The notes below the pieces were generated by a model. That model made no database searches. It was not told the origin of the DNA and saw only the letters and a program-made list of their open reading frames with translations. The position numbers and the translations under genes were made by a program. From Ampelomyces quisqualis (lineage: Eukaryota > Ascomycota > Dothideomycetes > Pleosporales > Phaeosphaeriaceae), in NCBI GenBank assembly GCA_018398575.1, contig JAGTXZ010000019.1, positions 1,798,001 through 1,862,000 of the forward strand: DNA of 64,000 nucleotides. The letters are read 5' to 3'. This document shows, piece by piece, positions 31,270-42,864 of this stretch. Positions within the stretch are counted from its first letter, which is position 1; every line of letters begins with the position of its first letter.

Positions 31270-33492
31270 ATGAGCTTCTCAAACTACGACCAGTTCCAGG
31301 GCCAGCCCTCCGCCGACCAGCCCAACCAGGCCGCCTCGCAGCCTGACCTGGGCCAGCAGATGGACCCCTCGGGCAACGGCTTCCCTCCCCAGGGCAACAT
31401 GGGCCCGCCCGGCAGCGCTGGAGGCCCCGATGGCCAGTCCGGCTCCGGCAAGACGACCCTCTGGTGAGTCCAGCACCCGCACCACATGCGCATTGCCGCG
31501 CCTCAGGACGCCGACGCTAACAGCGCGCAGGATGGGCGAGCTTGAGCCCTGGATCGACGAAAACTTTGTGCGCAGCATCTGGTACAACATGGGCGAGACG
31601 GTCAACGTCAAGATGATCCGCGACAAGTTCTCCGGGTAAGCCGGCGAACCACACGGCGCAAGGAATCTGCTAACTACCTGACAGCAGTAATGCGGGATAT
31701 TGCTTCGTTGACTTCTCCAGCGCCGAGGCTGCCGCCAAGGCGCTCTCTCTCAACGGCCAACTCATTCCCAACTCGAACCGCCCCTTCAAGCTCAACTGGG
31801 CTAGCGGCGGCGGTCTGGCTGACCGGAGGTGAGTGTCATCTGCTGCTTTCCCCTTCATGTCTGGCCGCTAACCCGCAGAAACAGCCGCGACGAGCGCGGT
31901 CCCGAGTACTCCATCTTCGTAGGCGACCTGGGCCCCGAGGTGACCGAGTTCGTCCTGGTCCAGCTGTTCCAGAACAAGTACAGCTCCACCAAATCCGCCA
32001 AGATCATGTCCGACCCCATCTCTGGAATGTCTCGCGGCTACGGCTTCGTCCGCTTCGCTAGCGAGGAGGACCAGCAAAAGGCCCTTACCGAGATGCAAGG
32101 CGTCTATTGTGGCAACCGCCCCATGCGCATCAGCACTGCGACGCCAAAGAACAAGAGTGGCGGTCCAGGCGGTCCCGGTGGCATGGGCATGCAGCAAGGT
32201 GGCGCCGGCCCTGGCATGGGCATGTACTCCATGGGAGCTCCTCCCATGGGCTACTACGGCGCTCCCCAGCCCATGAACCAGTTCACAGACCCAAACAACA
32301 CCACCGTCTTCGTCGGTGGCCTGTCCGGCTATGTCACCGAGGACGAGCTTCGATCCTTCTTCCAGGGCTTCGGTGAGATCACCTACGTCAAGATCCCACC
32401 CGGCAAGGGATGCGGATTCGTCCAGTTCGTGCAGCGTCACGCAGCCGAAATGGCCATCAACCAGATGCAAGGCTACCCCATTGGCAACTCTCGCGTTCGT
32501 CTTAGCTGGGGACGTTCGCAGAACAACTCCGGGCCCGCTGGCACTCCCTACCGTCCTGCACCCCCGCCACCAGTCTACGGCCCTGGCATGGGTATGCCTC
32601 CGCAGCACTTTGGCGGCGGCTACGCCCCCATGAAGGTAACCAAACATTCCTCTCGAACCGTCTCGGGCCCAACGCTAACAATACCCCAGTAAGCGCATTC
32701 TTTCTCTCTTTCTTGCTCGCACGGCGCTTCATCCGTGGTTCTCCCGTTGGCTTTTGCAACGACACCCTTTCATGACCCGTCATCACGACTCTCGAGCGAT
32801 TTGGCTTCTTTCTATACCTGGGCGGTTCTCCAAAAAGTTCTCTGACGCTTCAATCTGACGACACCATTTTGCTGGAGGGCCTTAAAAGGAATCTTTGTAT
32901 AACAGGTCACTTTTCTGTCTACGGGTTTTCTTACTGGAGCTGGCTATCAATCTCCCTTGAGGGAGTATTGGAGCATGTAGCCTAGCGAGTCTTGCATGGT
33001 CGAATGCTGCTTTTCTTTTCCGACTTCCCAGTTTGCCATCTACGAATGTGCGCTATCACGATTCGAGATTGGCTATCATTCCAATCATATGGCCTTTCAT
33101 ACTTTGTGCGTGTTATTCTTTCGTGCCTGCCTGTCTGATTGCTTGCTGGCTTGATTTGGCGACTTGTAGAATTTGTTGCGTTCGTGCGTTCATTTGTTGG
33201 GCTTTTTTCTCGACTCGTCACTCCATCACAGTTGCACTGTGCCTAGATCACACGCTAACAGCGTACCTATAGCAACCTACCCTACCAACAGCAGCCTGGG
33301 GCGTCCCCATACCTTGCCGGCAGCCCCGGAGGCTTCCAGAACGGTGGTCAAGCCAACCTCAGCGGCCTGGGCTCACCCCCGTACAACAACACAATGAGTC
33401 CCGGTGCTGGTCGCTCGAACCAGAACGGCAATGGCACGCCTAGCATGGGTGGCTCATTCGACAACGGTCCCTTCTCGCACCAACTGCCATAG
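31270..33492 (+). CDS. Three-RRM RNA-binding protein (Nam8/Ngr1/Csx1-like)
   Basis: Likely mRNA-binding regulator of splicing or mRNA stability, related to yeast Nam8/Ngr1 and fission-yeast Csx1. Exons 31270-31463, 31531-31635, 31688-31828, 31879-32635 and 33262-33492 give 475 residues. RRM1 (about 62-140) is built over exons 1-3: TTLWMGELEPWIDENF and NAGYCFVDFSS. RRM2 has YSIFVGDLGPEV and SRGYGFVRFAS. RRM3 has TTVFVGGLSGYV and GCGFVQFVQR. Gly/Met-rich linkers surround them. Intron 4 is 626 nt and ends at CTAACAG; the last exon encodes a Gly/Asn/Ser-rich tail (NLPYQQQPGASPYLAGSPGG). An alternative acceptor at 32689 would give a TAA directly after ...YAPMK, a 399-residue form. Both forms keep all RRMs. 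Which form dominates cannot be told here. Confidence 0.9.
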
Positions 33493-34125
33493 ATGTCCAG
33501 TTCCTCTTTGCCGCCGACCGCAATTTCTGCTGCACTTTCTTCTCTGAGCATAACATAAGATACGGGGTCGCATGATTCTTCTATGGCGCATATCTTTGAA
33601 GAGTGGAATTCATTGCCATTTAGCGTGGCGTCTGGCGAGTATGGGAACCCTTGATGCCCGCGTACGGGTCAGTGCGATTGAGATGTTCGATGCATATATG
33701 ACATTTCAGAACCAAAATTAGGCCATTTGATCGATATGGCGGCATGTCTCTCTCAGTTCAAAAAGTCCGTCTGTTATTTGATACTTGGGCGCACCTCGTA
33801 TTTCCTGTTTCACGTGAAAGATTCCTTGATTGTACCATAATCAGCTGTCATCGCATGTGCTGACGCTGCAAGCAAATTTAGTTCGAAGCAGTCGAGATTC
33901 TCGCCATTTTTGTGATGTGGTTATGCGAAGGCGGCGATCCAGTGCCGCGGTTGTGGTCGTTGTAATTTGTGCCTGCCTCATAAGCAATAGGTACACAGAC
34001 CGATACCTGCCCCTCCTCTTCTACTTCCAACAACACTCCACACTTTGTCCTCCACTTCTAAATTACACTACCGCTGTCTGACAGTTGCTCAATTGGACTC
34101 AAACTGGAGCAATTGGACGTCTACC
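33493..34125. other. Intergenic region after the RRM gene
   Basis: 633 bp, 3' UTR of the RRM gene and promoter of the next gene. No gene or repeat recognised. Confidence 0.5.
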
Positions 34126-36614
34126 ATGAGATACGACGACTGGGATGTCATCCTCTTCCCTAGAGAATCGCGTGTTCCCATACAAGAGTTCAAGACAGCC
34201 TGCTATCATACCCAGGGTGCTAGTAAGCTTTTATGTTCTTATTGTTTGGGCTGAAAGGCTTTCCTTGGTGTTCGTTGACCAACTAAGACACAGATGGCCA
34301 TAACTCACCCACTCTGACATGCTACATCAGCTCCTTGCCTCCAGCCACGCCTTTCCGTGTTTCGATACACTCATGGGCCACTACAGCTAGACCATCGGCT
34401 ATCATCGAGTCTCGACGAAAACCAAGCCAGAAGAGCATGTACATGGTCCAGGTGATTGTTGACGGTGCGAAAGTCTTGTGAGCCACGCGCTTCAATCGCA
34501 TCACGACTGAATTACTAATTCATGGCAGCCATAACATCTTTGAGGTGGGTTCCAAATGGCCCCTAGATATAGGTAGTGTTTACTCCTTCACTTTGGATGG
34601 CGTGACACCATATTGACAACCTCAGCACACGAGAAGCGAACCACCGCCCCTGCCGACCTTGCTACCAGCCAACGCAAGTCCTGCCTCACGTTTCCTTCAT
34701 TCGCTCAAGATACCCTCAAGCAATTCGCATGGGATGCGCAAGACCCGAGCGGCAGAATCAATATCGTGCTGTCTGAACAATTGGTTGGCAGGAACAGTGT
34801 TCGAGGAGAACTTGATCTCGGCGCGGCCAATGATATTGTCTGCTTCTCTTTTCAACATGCCCCAAAAGGTGAGCAACGAACATGCTGGTCAATTTGCTCG
34901 AATCTAACTCGGAGCAGATATACTAGAGCAAGCAGGCATCTCGTGGCCGATGCGTAATCCACTGTATCTCCCAAATGCCCACACCCAAACACGCACGTCT
35001 CCGGATTTGAGCCAACCCCCATTTATGACTTCTAAGGCGCCAAAGCTTTCTCGCGATATCCACCTGCAATCACCACTGGCAGGAACGTCGTCGTCTATGT
35101 CTCTGCGGCCGCACAGTTATGATCCGTTACAACGACCAAGGTCGCACCCACCGCCACTGTCACACTTTCGAAAGCCGGCCCTTGGGATACAAGGAAACGC
35201 TCACCCAGATCTCTGGGATGACATCTTTGGGTCTTTTCAGGACAATCATGATGGCGTAAATCTAGGCCCATGGTCAGCCCAAGGAAGTGTGCCAACCTCA
35301 ACAGGGGATACGTATCTGGGCGATGACGTGTATGGACAGGTCCAGTCTAGGTCTCATCCATCGTGGATCAAGCGTCCCGGCACCAACTACAGCGGAAAGT
35401 CTACTCCAGACGACCAGCCGTCTAGGAGAGGCCAAGACAGGCCACTGATGGTGACGCTACGAGATGACCAGCATGGGCGGATCATTCAGGCAATTAGTCC
35501 GCCGAAACAACGAAACTTGGCTTACAGCAAGGACGATCGTGACGAAGATTACAGTGGTCGCCATATCGCATCTCACGTTTATCATCCCTCAAGAATGACA
35601 AATACCTCGTATGCTGGCAATCCATCCGCTGCTGCACTAGCGCGTAAATGGTCATATCCGGATCTCGGTACAGCTCCGAAAAGTGCTTCGACCAGGCGCT
35701 CGGCAGACAAATGGAATGCTACAAATGTCCAAAGAATGCCGACAGCCGCGATGTACCATCCATCTGTATCCAGCAACAAGGAGAACCTCCCTCCATCGCA
35801 AGCACGGATGCCGACAGCATTTCCGGGTGCCAATCGGGTCCCAACCCCCAATCCTTTTGCACCAATGATATCACCTTGGGATTCCGACGTATCGTTGAAA
35901 GATGGGTCTTCAGCCTTGTCGGAGTACCCTCGAGATACTGCGGGACGGGCCGCTATCCTATCTGAAGTACAAAATAAGCATGGTGCCACCCACGCACCGT
36001 CGAAGAATGGCGGTGTCAAGAGCAGAAAGGAAGGCTTGATGCACAACTCGCCTTACCTTCCCGAGGTGGGAGTCCGGCACGATCAGAGTCTTTTGCCCCC
36101 CCCAGCAGGAAGAGCGAACACCGCACAGAGACCAACAAGGGACTACCAGACTGACTCGCAGAGTACGCCATGCATGCCTTCGACGATTGCACCAGAGATT
36201 GTGGAAATCATTGATGTTGATGCCATTGATCCGGGTCTTGACAAGGATGCACCCCAAGATGCTCAAAAGCTCTCACCCTTTGTACCAAATCACAAACCTG
36301 GCATGTCGAGCTTGGATAGCACAGGCGTTATCGAAAGGAAGTTGGTCAGCGCACTGGTGCCAGAGTATGGAAGCTTCGAGACTCGTGGAGCTACTGATAC
36401 GGTCATGCAATCGGAGCTCAATCAAGGTCTACAAGACTCCCCTGAAGATACAGTTTACAATGCCTCCACGGGCACATTCGAACCAGCAGGAAAGAGGAAG
36501 AGACAGGGTGATGGAGCGGGTGAGTCCCCGCTGAGCAAGAGGGAGAAGGGAGGGCGAGTTGTTGATGAGGCAGAGGAAAGGGAGGTCGATACGCCGCACT
36601 TGGGCAGCGAGTGA
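34126..36614 (+). CDS. Conserved fungal protein of unknown function, five exons
   Basis: Exons 34126-34222, 34294-34477, 34529-34572, 34626-34868 and 34918-36614 (introns 71, 51, 53 and 49 nt) give 754 residues. The splice pattern is supported because the joined N-terminal region reads as one compact domain of about 230 residues. It includes MRYDDWDVILFPRESRVPIQ, EFKTACYHTQ, TLTCYISSLPPATPFRVSIH, VQVIVDGAKVF and INIVLSEQL. It ends at VCFSFQHAPKDILEQAGISW. I know this N-terminal region as a recurring uncharacterised module in filamentous ascomycetes but cannot name it. The remaining 520 residues are low-complexity, with basic and Pro/Ser-rich stretches, an acidic VEIIDVDAID patch that could bind SUMO, and a basic KRKRQGDGAGESPLSKREKG tail that could be a nuclear signal. 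Nuclear role is inference. Confidence 0.75.
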
Positions 36615-37052
36615 TTAGAATGGGATTGCATGGGAGATTCACGTGCGCTTTGCAACAAGGGCTTGGTATTTGTTCTTGTGATACCTACTTAGGGAGCTGA
36701 AGGAGAAAGGTATGGGGCTAGACGAGTACAAAGTTGTTTCTGTTGTGTTAGTTTTGGGGCTTCTTTCATGGTAGCTTGTCCTATTTCGAAATACTGCTTT
36801 CCACGTATAGGTTCGATATCTAAGTGTCAAGTGAATGATTGAGCACGTTGGAGATGGACTATTTGAGACTTGTTTATTAAGAGTGTTCAAGGTATGACAT
36901 AGGAAATCGCTTTGTGGTATCTGATAAAGCCCCAAACGCCCGCAACCAAACCACTCGCCACCAACACGCTCCACTCGACAACACCAAACCCATCGCTCTT
37001 CTCCGCAAAACGCCGCAGTCACGGCCCCTTCCCCTTTCTCCCGACCAGCAAC
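36615..37052. other. Convergent intergenic region
   Basis: 438 bp between the 3' ends of the five-exon gene (+) and the zinc-ribbon gene (-). No gene seen. Confidence 0.5.
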
Positions 37053-37550
37053 CTATTTATGCTGCGGCACTCCCTGCGGCGGCGGTCCATACCCACCCTG
37101 TCCGCCCTGCATCATCACCGCCTCCCCCCCCTGCTGCTGCGCCCCCGCCCCACCTCCGCCATGTATCTGCTGCATCACATCCGGTCTATATTTGACATCC
37201 TGACCAAACCGGCAAACATGGCATCCAACTTCCGTGCGCGGCCTGAGCGAAAACGGAATAATCGGGACGAAGCAAAAGGTGAACCATTCCCAGCGTTTCG
37301 TCAACTGTGTTTTTTTTTGTTATTTTTGCCAAGATTGAGTCATGCGACCAAAGGCGCAGGGAGGGGGGAGGGGGGAGACGAACGCGGCCGGTGAAATTCC
37401 CGCAGTTTTGACATTGGGCGGTGATGTGTTCTGCGCCGCGGACCGCCGAGTTAAAGACTTGGAATGGTGTTAGATGGGGGAGGGGGGGCGTTTGAGGACG
37501 CGCGGGTGAGGGGGCGTACCGTGTGTGCCGCATGTGAAGAAGAAGAACAT
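37053..37550 (-). CDS. Small zinc-ribbon protein (zinc_ribbon_15-like)
   Basis: Exons 37550-37520, 37457-37384 and 37304-37053, with introns of 62 and 79 nt, give 118 residues. The protein starts MFFFFTCGTHVFNSAV. It has a first CxxC (QCQNCGNFTGR), then a hydrophobic, aromatic stretch (KRWEWFTFCFVPIIPFSLRP) and a second CxxC (GCHVCRFGQDVKYRP). Two CxxC pairs flanking a hydrophobic hairpin fit the small zinc-ribbon family whose members begin MFF. The C-terminus is Gly/Gln-rich (HGGGGAGAQQQGG). Function is unknown; membrane or protein-complex association is possible from the aromatic segment. The first two exons are too short to be found as open frames. Confidence 0.8.
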
Positions 37551-38198
37551 TGTTGCTGGGGGTTGTGTGCGCTGGCGGGTCCAAGAGCGCTGTGTTGTTG
37601 TGGTGGTGGTGCTGGGTGTGGTGTGATGGTGCGGCGTGATTGATGATGGAGGGGCAATCGAGTATGGAGTGGCGGTCGGTGTGGTATGTTTGGGTTGTCT
37701 TGCGTGTTGTGGCTTGGGAATGCGTGGGCTGTAGGAGGCCGAGAGGGATGCGGAGAGAGTTGTGCTTTGCGCGTCAGTGGTTGGCGCCCAGAGAGACGTG
37801 CGTCATCACCTCAGCCACATTTGATATGACCGTGCGCAGTGCAGCATCCGCCCTGTGCAATGATAGTAGTCACGTGAGAAGTAACTGAATCTTTCAAGGT
37901 AATCTAGTCATAGACATGCGTCGCGTCAAGTTGCTGGGAGAATATTATTGTATATGTGCAGGTGAATATTAGTGTGATTCCCTACCTGAGACGGCACTCT
38001 GATGACTGGTCTCCACCACTCTCTCGCTGAACGCCTTACAAGTCCGTCATGAACGCGTAGAAAAATGCCGAGTAAATGCATCCGCTTTTAGCCTTTGAGC
38101 CGCACAAATCTCCCAGGACACTTATTCACTAACGTGCCTTCAGCTAGCTCGCGCCTAGCACCGTTGATGCGAGTTCAAGTCATCGCAGGCCGACTGCC
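37551..38198. promoter_or_regulatory. Promoter region of the zinc-ribbon gene
   Basis: 648 bp upstream of the zinc-ribbon gene and 3' of LC8. The left part has GGT/GTG-rich simple sequence (about 37590-37640). No gene seen. Confidence 0.45.
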
Positions 38199-38819
38199 TT
38201 ACTGCGTTTTGAAGAGCAGAATGGCACAGTGTCCTAGGTAGAAGTAGATGAAGTGCTTCGTCTCTGCGGATCGTCAGTTAGTCGTAGCATCCCCCCTGGA
38301 AGAGTCGACCTACCATGAGTAACAAAGCTTCCGAAGTTCCTACCGACGATACAATGCCATGTTGCACCCTTGCGACTGTCAAACTGGTTCGTTGTCAACA
38401 GGTGATCACATCAGAGTTGAGGAGTTGACTGACCTCCTTCTTGATGAACTGAGCAATATCCTAGACAGCCTGTTAGCACGCGTCCAAGCTATCTAGCGGG
38501 CCACTCCTCGAGCTGTTTCGAACCCACCTTCTCAATGGTGAACTGGTCCATTGCCTGCTGTGCTAGAAGTTGTCAGTGTTTCAAGTCGCCGGATCCGGAT
38601 CCGCTCGAACTCACCAACTTCGATGGCCTCATTCTGCATCTCCTCGCTCTGCAGACACAACATCAGCAACCACTCCATTGATAGAGTGTACTATACACAC
38701 CATGTCCGCGGACTTGATCTGCGCTACCCATGATGTTAGCAGTGTTTAGGCAATGTACGGGGTAGTATGACGGGGTACTCACCCTCCTGCTTATGCGTGT
38801 CCGACTTCTCGCTGGCCAT
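38199..38819 (-). CDS. DYN2: Cytoplasmic dynein light chain LC8
   Basis: LC8 is a dimeric hub protein that binds dynein intermediate chain and many other partners. Seven coding exons fit in 621 bp: 38819-38783, 38723-38701, 38648-38615, 38562-38528, 38460-38434, 38383-38314 and 38263-38199. Introns are 50-67 nt, all with GT...AG ends. Joined, they give 96 residues that match LC8 end to end: [60 protein letters not shown] and [18 protein letters not shown]. The first 14 residues ([14 protein letters not shown]) are a variable extension. No exon exceeds 70 nt, so the gene is invisible to simple open-frame searches. It is divergent from MRD1 with only 276 bp between start codons. Confidence 0.97.
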
Positions 38820-39095
38820 GGTGACGATCTCTGTGGGGGGTTCAGATTCAGGTTCTTGCAGTTCCTGGAGAAAGTCTTGGAGACTGCTATGGTAATGAAG
38901 TTGTGGGGCTAGGTCTTTGTTGCGTACTTAGTGCAAGCGAGTGATTGAAGTGCTGCTGCCGCCGAACTGCGACGCACAGGGCAGCTGTCGCCGAGCCATC
39001 ATTGGTGCTAGTTAGTGCCAAGGTTACCGGTAGCGCAGAGCAATTTTTGGATGCAATCAGCGCGACCCTGAAATCTTTCTTACACAAAACACACC
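38820..39095. promoter_or_regulatory. Short shared promoter between LC8 and MRD1
   Basis: 276 bp between two start codons on opposite strands, so the two housekeeping genes must share or overlap their promoters and leaders. No TATA box recognised. Confidence 0.6.
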
Positions 39096-41963
39096 ATGAG
39101 CGCATCCATAGAGTCGTCGCGTATTTTCGTGCGTGGATTGCCGCCGAAATTCACAGAGGATGACGTACGCAAACACTTTGCCAAATTCCCGGTCACCGAC
39201 GTCAAGTTCTTTCCGCATCGTCGCATAGGCTATGTCGGCTACAAATCGCCAGAAGACGCTACCAAGGCCGTCAAGTACTTCAACAAGACCTTCATCAACC
39301 TCACAAAGATACACGCTGAGATAGCACGACCTGTGAGCATACTTTGTACACAACAACGACGAAAACTGGTACTAAGAATGTGCAGATAGCCGACAAGGAA
39401 CTCCCCAAATCACGGCGGCAGCAGAGACTAGAAAAGAGCGCGCCGAGAAACGATGAGTACATTGCGCCGCTGCAAGAGAATGCCTTGAAACGCAAACGGG
39501 ATGAGGCGGAGCTCGCGCAGGATCCTAAACTCAAGGAGTTCCTACAGGTCTACCAACCACCTTCCAAGACGAACATCTGGACGAATGGAGACAATCATAC
39601 AGACAATACCGTCGCCGTGGCAGATAAAGCGTCACAAGTCGTGGAAGTTCCGGAAGACGAGAGTGATGGTGACTACCAAATCATTGCGAAGAAACCGAAA
39701 ACTATAGATGAAGCTGCGCCAGCTGTGAATACGAGTGCAGTTTCTGCAATATCTGATCATCAGCCGAACACTGACGCGACAACGACTGAGCCTGTCCAAT
39801 ATGTTGATGGCATGGAGGGTGTCGAAGAGAGTACGGAGGCCGAACGCGGGCCAGTCTCGGATGCAGACTGGCTGCGATCAAGGACCAACAGGGTTCTGGA
39901 CTTTGTCGCAGATGACGAGCCGGCGCCTGCCACCTCACAGGCTCAAACTCGGCCTGCCTCTACGCCTGCGCCTACACTTGCACAACCTTCAGTACCAGAA
40001 TCTGCCCCACAGGTAGATGACGTAGAGCAACAAGAGGCGCCACCAGAGGAAGTGCCGACCTCTGCCGAAGTAGAGAAGATCCGAGACACAGGCAGACTGT
40101 ATCTCCGAAATCTCCACTTCGAGGTTACGGAGGACGAGCTTCGCCAGCACTTTGCCAAATACGGTTCTTTGGAAGAAGTGAGTTGCTTTCTACATTTCTT
40201 GGATCCACCTGTGCAATGATGAACGACAAGATAGGGACAACTGATGCCTAGCCAACGCGAAGCAATTGAGGTTGACTTGGAGAGTATTTTAGTAGATGTC
40301 TCTCTTATCTGATACTGGCGCGATGATTCCTCCTCACGGCTCGTTACAACTGTGTCGAACTGTTGCTGATATTTCTAGGTGCATGTGCCTTTGAAAAAGA
40401 GCGATGGTAAGGGCAAAGGCTTTGCTTTTGTACAGTTCAAGGAGCCAGATCGAGCTGTTGAAGCATATGACGACACCGATGGCACCATTTTCCAGGGACG
40501 TCTTCTTCACATCATCTCAGCGAAAGCAAAGAAAGACACAGGTTTAAACGAATACGAGATCTCAAAACTGCCCATCAAGAAGCAAAAAGAAATTCGGCGA
40601 AAGCAGGATTCCACCCGAAATACTTTCAATTGGAATTCCCTCTACCTGAATGTAAGTTTGCTGTATGGGATTAGTTAGCATTACTAATGGTTAGTCAGAC
40701 CGACGCCGTCATGTCTACCATTGCAAGTCGTATGGGCATCAGTAAAGCCGAGCTGCTCGACCCTACGTCATCCGACGCAGCTGTCAAGCAAGCTCATGCC
40801 GAAACACACATTATCCAAGAAACCAAATCGTATTTTGCTCAGCACGGCGTCGATCTTGAGGCCTTCCAGAGAAGTAGCAAGGGCGATCTGGCTATTCTTG
40901 TGAAGAACGTCCCTCAAGGTGTGACGGCTGATGAGTTGCGCAAGCTGTTTGAGGAACACGGCACTGTGACGAAGTTCCTCATGCCGCCCACGGGTATGAC
41001 AGCGATCGTGGAGTTCTCGAACATTGCTCAAGCCAAATCCGCTTTCATGTCATTGTCCTACAGGAAGATGAAAGACTCGATCCTGTACCTTGAAAAAGCA
41101 CCCAAGAATTTGTTCAAGGAAGGTGCAGTGCTCGACATCCCTTGCGCAATCTCTTCCGCCAAGCCTGCTGCCAAGCTGTCCGCTGCAGACTTGCTAGAGG
41201 ACGCTCCAGAAGCGGAAGCATCGAATACTGCGACCCTATATGTGCGCAATCTGAACTTTACTACAACCACAGGGCGGCTCACCGATGCTTTCAAGCCTTT
41301 GTCTGGATTTCGCAGTGCAAAGGTCAAGACAAAGGTCGATCCCAAACGAGGGTTGCTTTCCATGGGATTCGGGTTCGTCGAGTTCAACAGTGCTGAAACC
41401 GCTTCTGCAGCTCTGCGAACGATGGATGGAACTGACCTCGAAGGGCATAAGCTGCAAATCAAGGCTTCTCACAAAGGTGCAGACGCTGCCGAGGAGCGCC
41501 GAAAAGAAGACGCATCCAAGAAAGCTGCAAGTGCCAAGATCATCATCAAGAACTTGCCCTTCGAAGCTGGCGTTAGTACCTTCTATCACCCTGAATTTGC
41601 CACCGCGCGTACTAATTTTCGCTGCAGAAGAAAGATGTTCGCGCCCTGTTCACCCCTTACGGCCAGCTTCGGTCCGTCAGAGTACCGAAGAAGTTTGATG
41701 CGTCTTCACGTGGTTTTGGTTTCGCGGAGTTCACAACCAAGCGCGACGCGGTCAATGCCATGAACGCACTGAAGAACACCCACTTACTGGGTCGGCGATT
41801 GGTTCTCGCTTTTGCGGAGACTGAGTCGGATGATCCAGAGGCGGAGCTTGAGAAGATGCAGCAGAAGGTGGGCGCACAGGCCAACAAGGTCGCGCTACAA
41901 CGCCTCACAGAAGGCGGTCGTAAGAAGTTTAACGTTACAGGCACCGAAGATCTAGATGATTGA
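39096..41963 (+). CDS. MRD1: Multiple RNA-binding domain protein 1 (rRNA processing)
   Basis: Nucleolar factor that binds the 35S pre-rRNA and is needed for early cleavages giving 18S rRNA. Exons 39096-39332, 39386-40177, 40379-40651, 40699-41571 and 41628-41963 give 836 residues, normal for fungal Mrd1. Five RRMs are present. RRM1 is at about 8-85 (RIFVRGLPPKFTEDDVRKHF). RRM2, at about 314-393, is interrupted by a 201-nt intron (RLYLRNLHFEVTEDELRQHF, then GKGFAFVQF). RRM3 is at about 496-570 (DLAILVKNVPQGVTADEL), RRM4 at about 611-690 (TLYVRNLNFTTTTGRL) and RRM5 at about 714-790 (KIIIKNLPFEAGKKDVRALF, RGFGFAEF). The segment QDPKLKEFLQVYQPP between RRM1 and RRM2 is also typical. The acidic stretch before RRM2 is variable in the family. 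High confidence. Confidence 0.96.
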
Positions 41964-42864
41964 GCGCGAGCGCGCGCGTGTCACGGTGAGGATCCTTGGA
42001 TGGGCGCGACGTCCTTGATACGACCCCTTGCTTCTCTGACTAAGAGGCGAGGCCCGCCCTTGGCCGCGGTATACCATTTACGGGAAGACTTTGACATCCC
42101 TCCATTGGGACCCTAGATCTAGGACACCGTCTGCAAGTTGTGACAGGGTACACCCACTGTGGGGTGAATCAATGGGCATGGCCACCACACCGCGTTTCAT
42201 ATTACAGTAAAACACGAGGAGTAAGGCAGCCACAAACAAGACGACTGTCGATCATACAGACGCGGCTTGGTTTTGTTGTTCGCACCCACTGACGTCCATT
42301 CTTGCTCAAAGCATTCCGTGCCAGTCCTCCCTCGCACAAGTCCAATCAGATGACGGTTGATCACTCGGCAATCGGCCTAAGCCCTTGCTCCGCTGCTAAA
42401 TAGGCCATATTTACCATTCCAGTTGATGAAGGAATTACGATGGCTGTAATTACTTGGACAACAAGCGAAATGGCGACGACGACGGCAGCAGGAAGCGTGT
42501 TGTGCTAATCAAATGATTATGGACATGTCACCCTGTTGACTGACACCCAGACCTTAAGTAGCATAGTGAGTACTCCATCGGACCCGTCTGTCGGTCGCCC
42601 TGGAGGGACGGCAGACCCAATTCTGCCTGCCAAGCAGGTCTCCTGTCTGGAAGTCGTCTCGACCTATCTTATACCATTGCAAATATCTGCATGACCTACT
42701 TTGCCACATACTACATTCTCTTCTTACTCTTTTACCACAATCCACAGTCATTCTTTGCTCCAACTGCTTTGACACTCGTTCCAGTCTGCATGAAGCCATC
42801 ATTCTTACCCTGACACCACATTTTTCGCCAGCCTCTTTTCCTATTTTGCATACCGCAGCCAACT
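41964..42864. promoter_or_regulatory. abaA upstream region with repeated CATTCY sites
   Basis: 901 bp between MRD1 and abaA. Six copies of CATTCY, the known AbaA/ATTS recognition sequence, occur on the plus strand at 42297-42302, 42312-42317, 42415-42420, 42714-42719, 42749-42754 and 42800-42805. The last three lie in a pyrimidine-rich stretch near the start codon and may be in the leader. Binding is inferred from the motif alone. Confidence 0.55.

Noticed and set aside
31868..32647. Minus-strand open frame of 259 codons over the RRM gene
   Set aside because: Antisense to three clear RRMs; no domain of its own.
42024..42334. Two matches to the BrlA response element upstream of abaA (42024-42030 and 42328-42334)
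   Set aside because: About 0.8 matches are expected by chance in this length, and BrlA itself is mainly known from Eurotiales, so I draw no conclusion.
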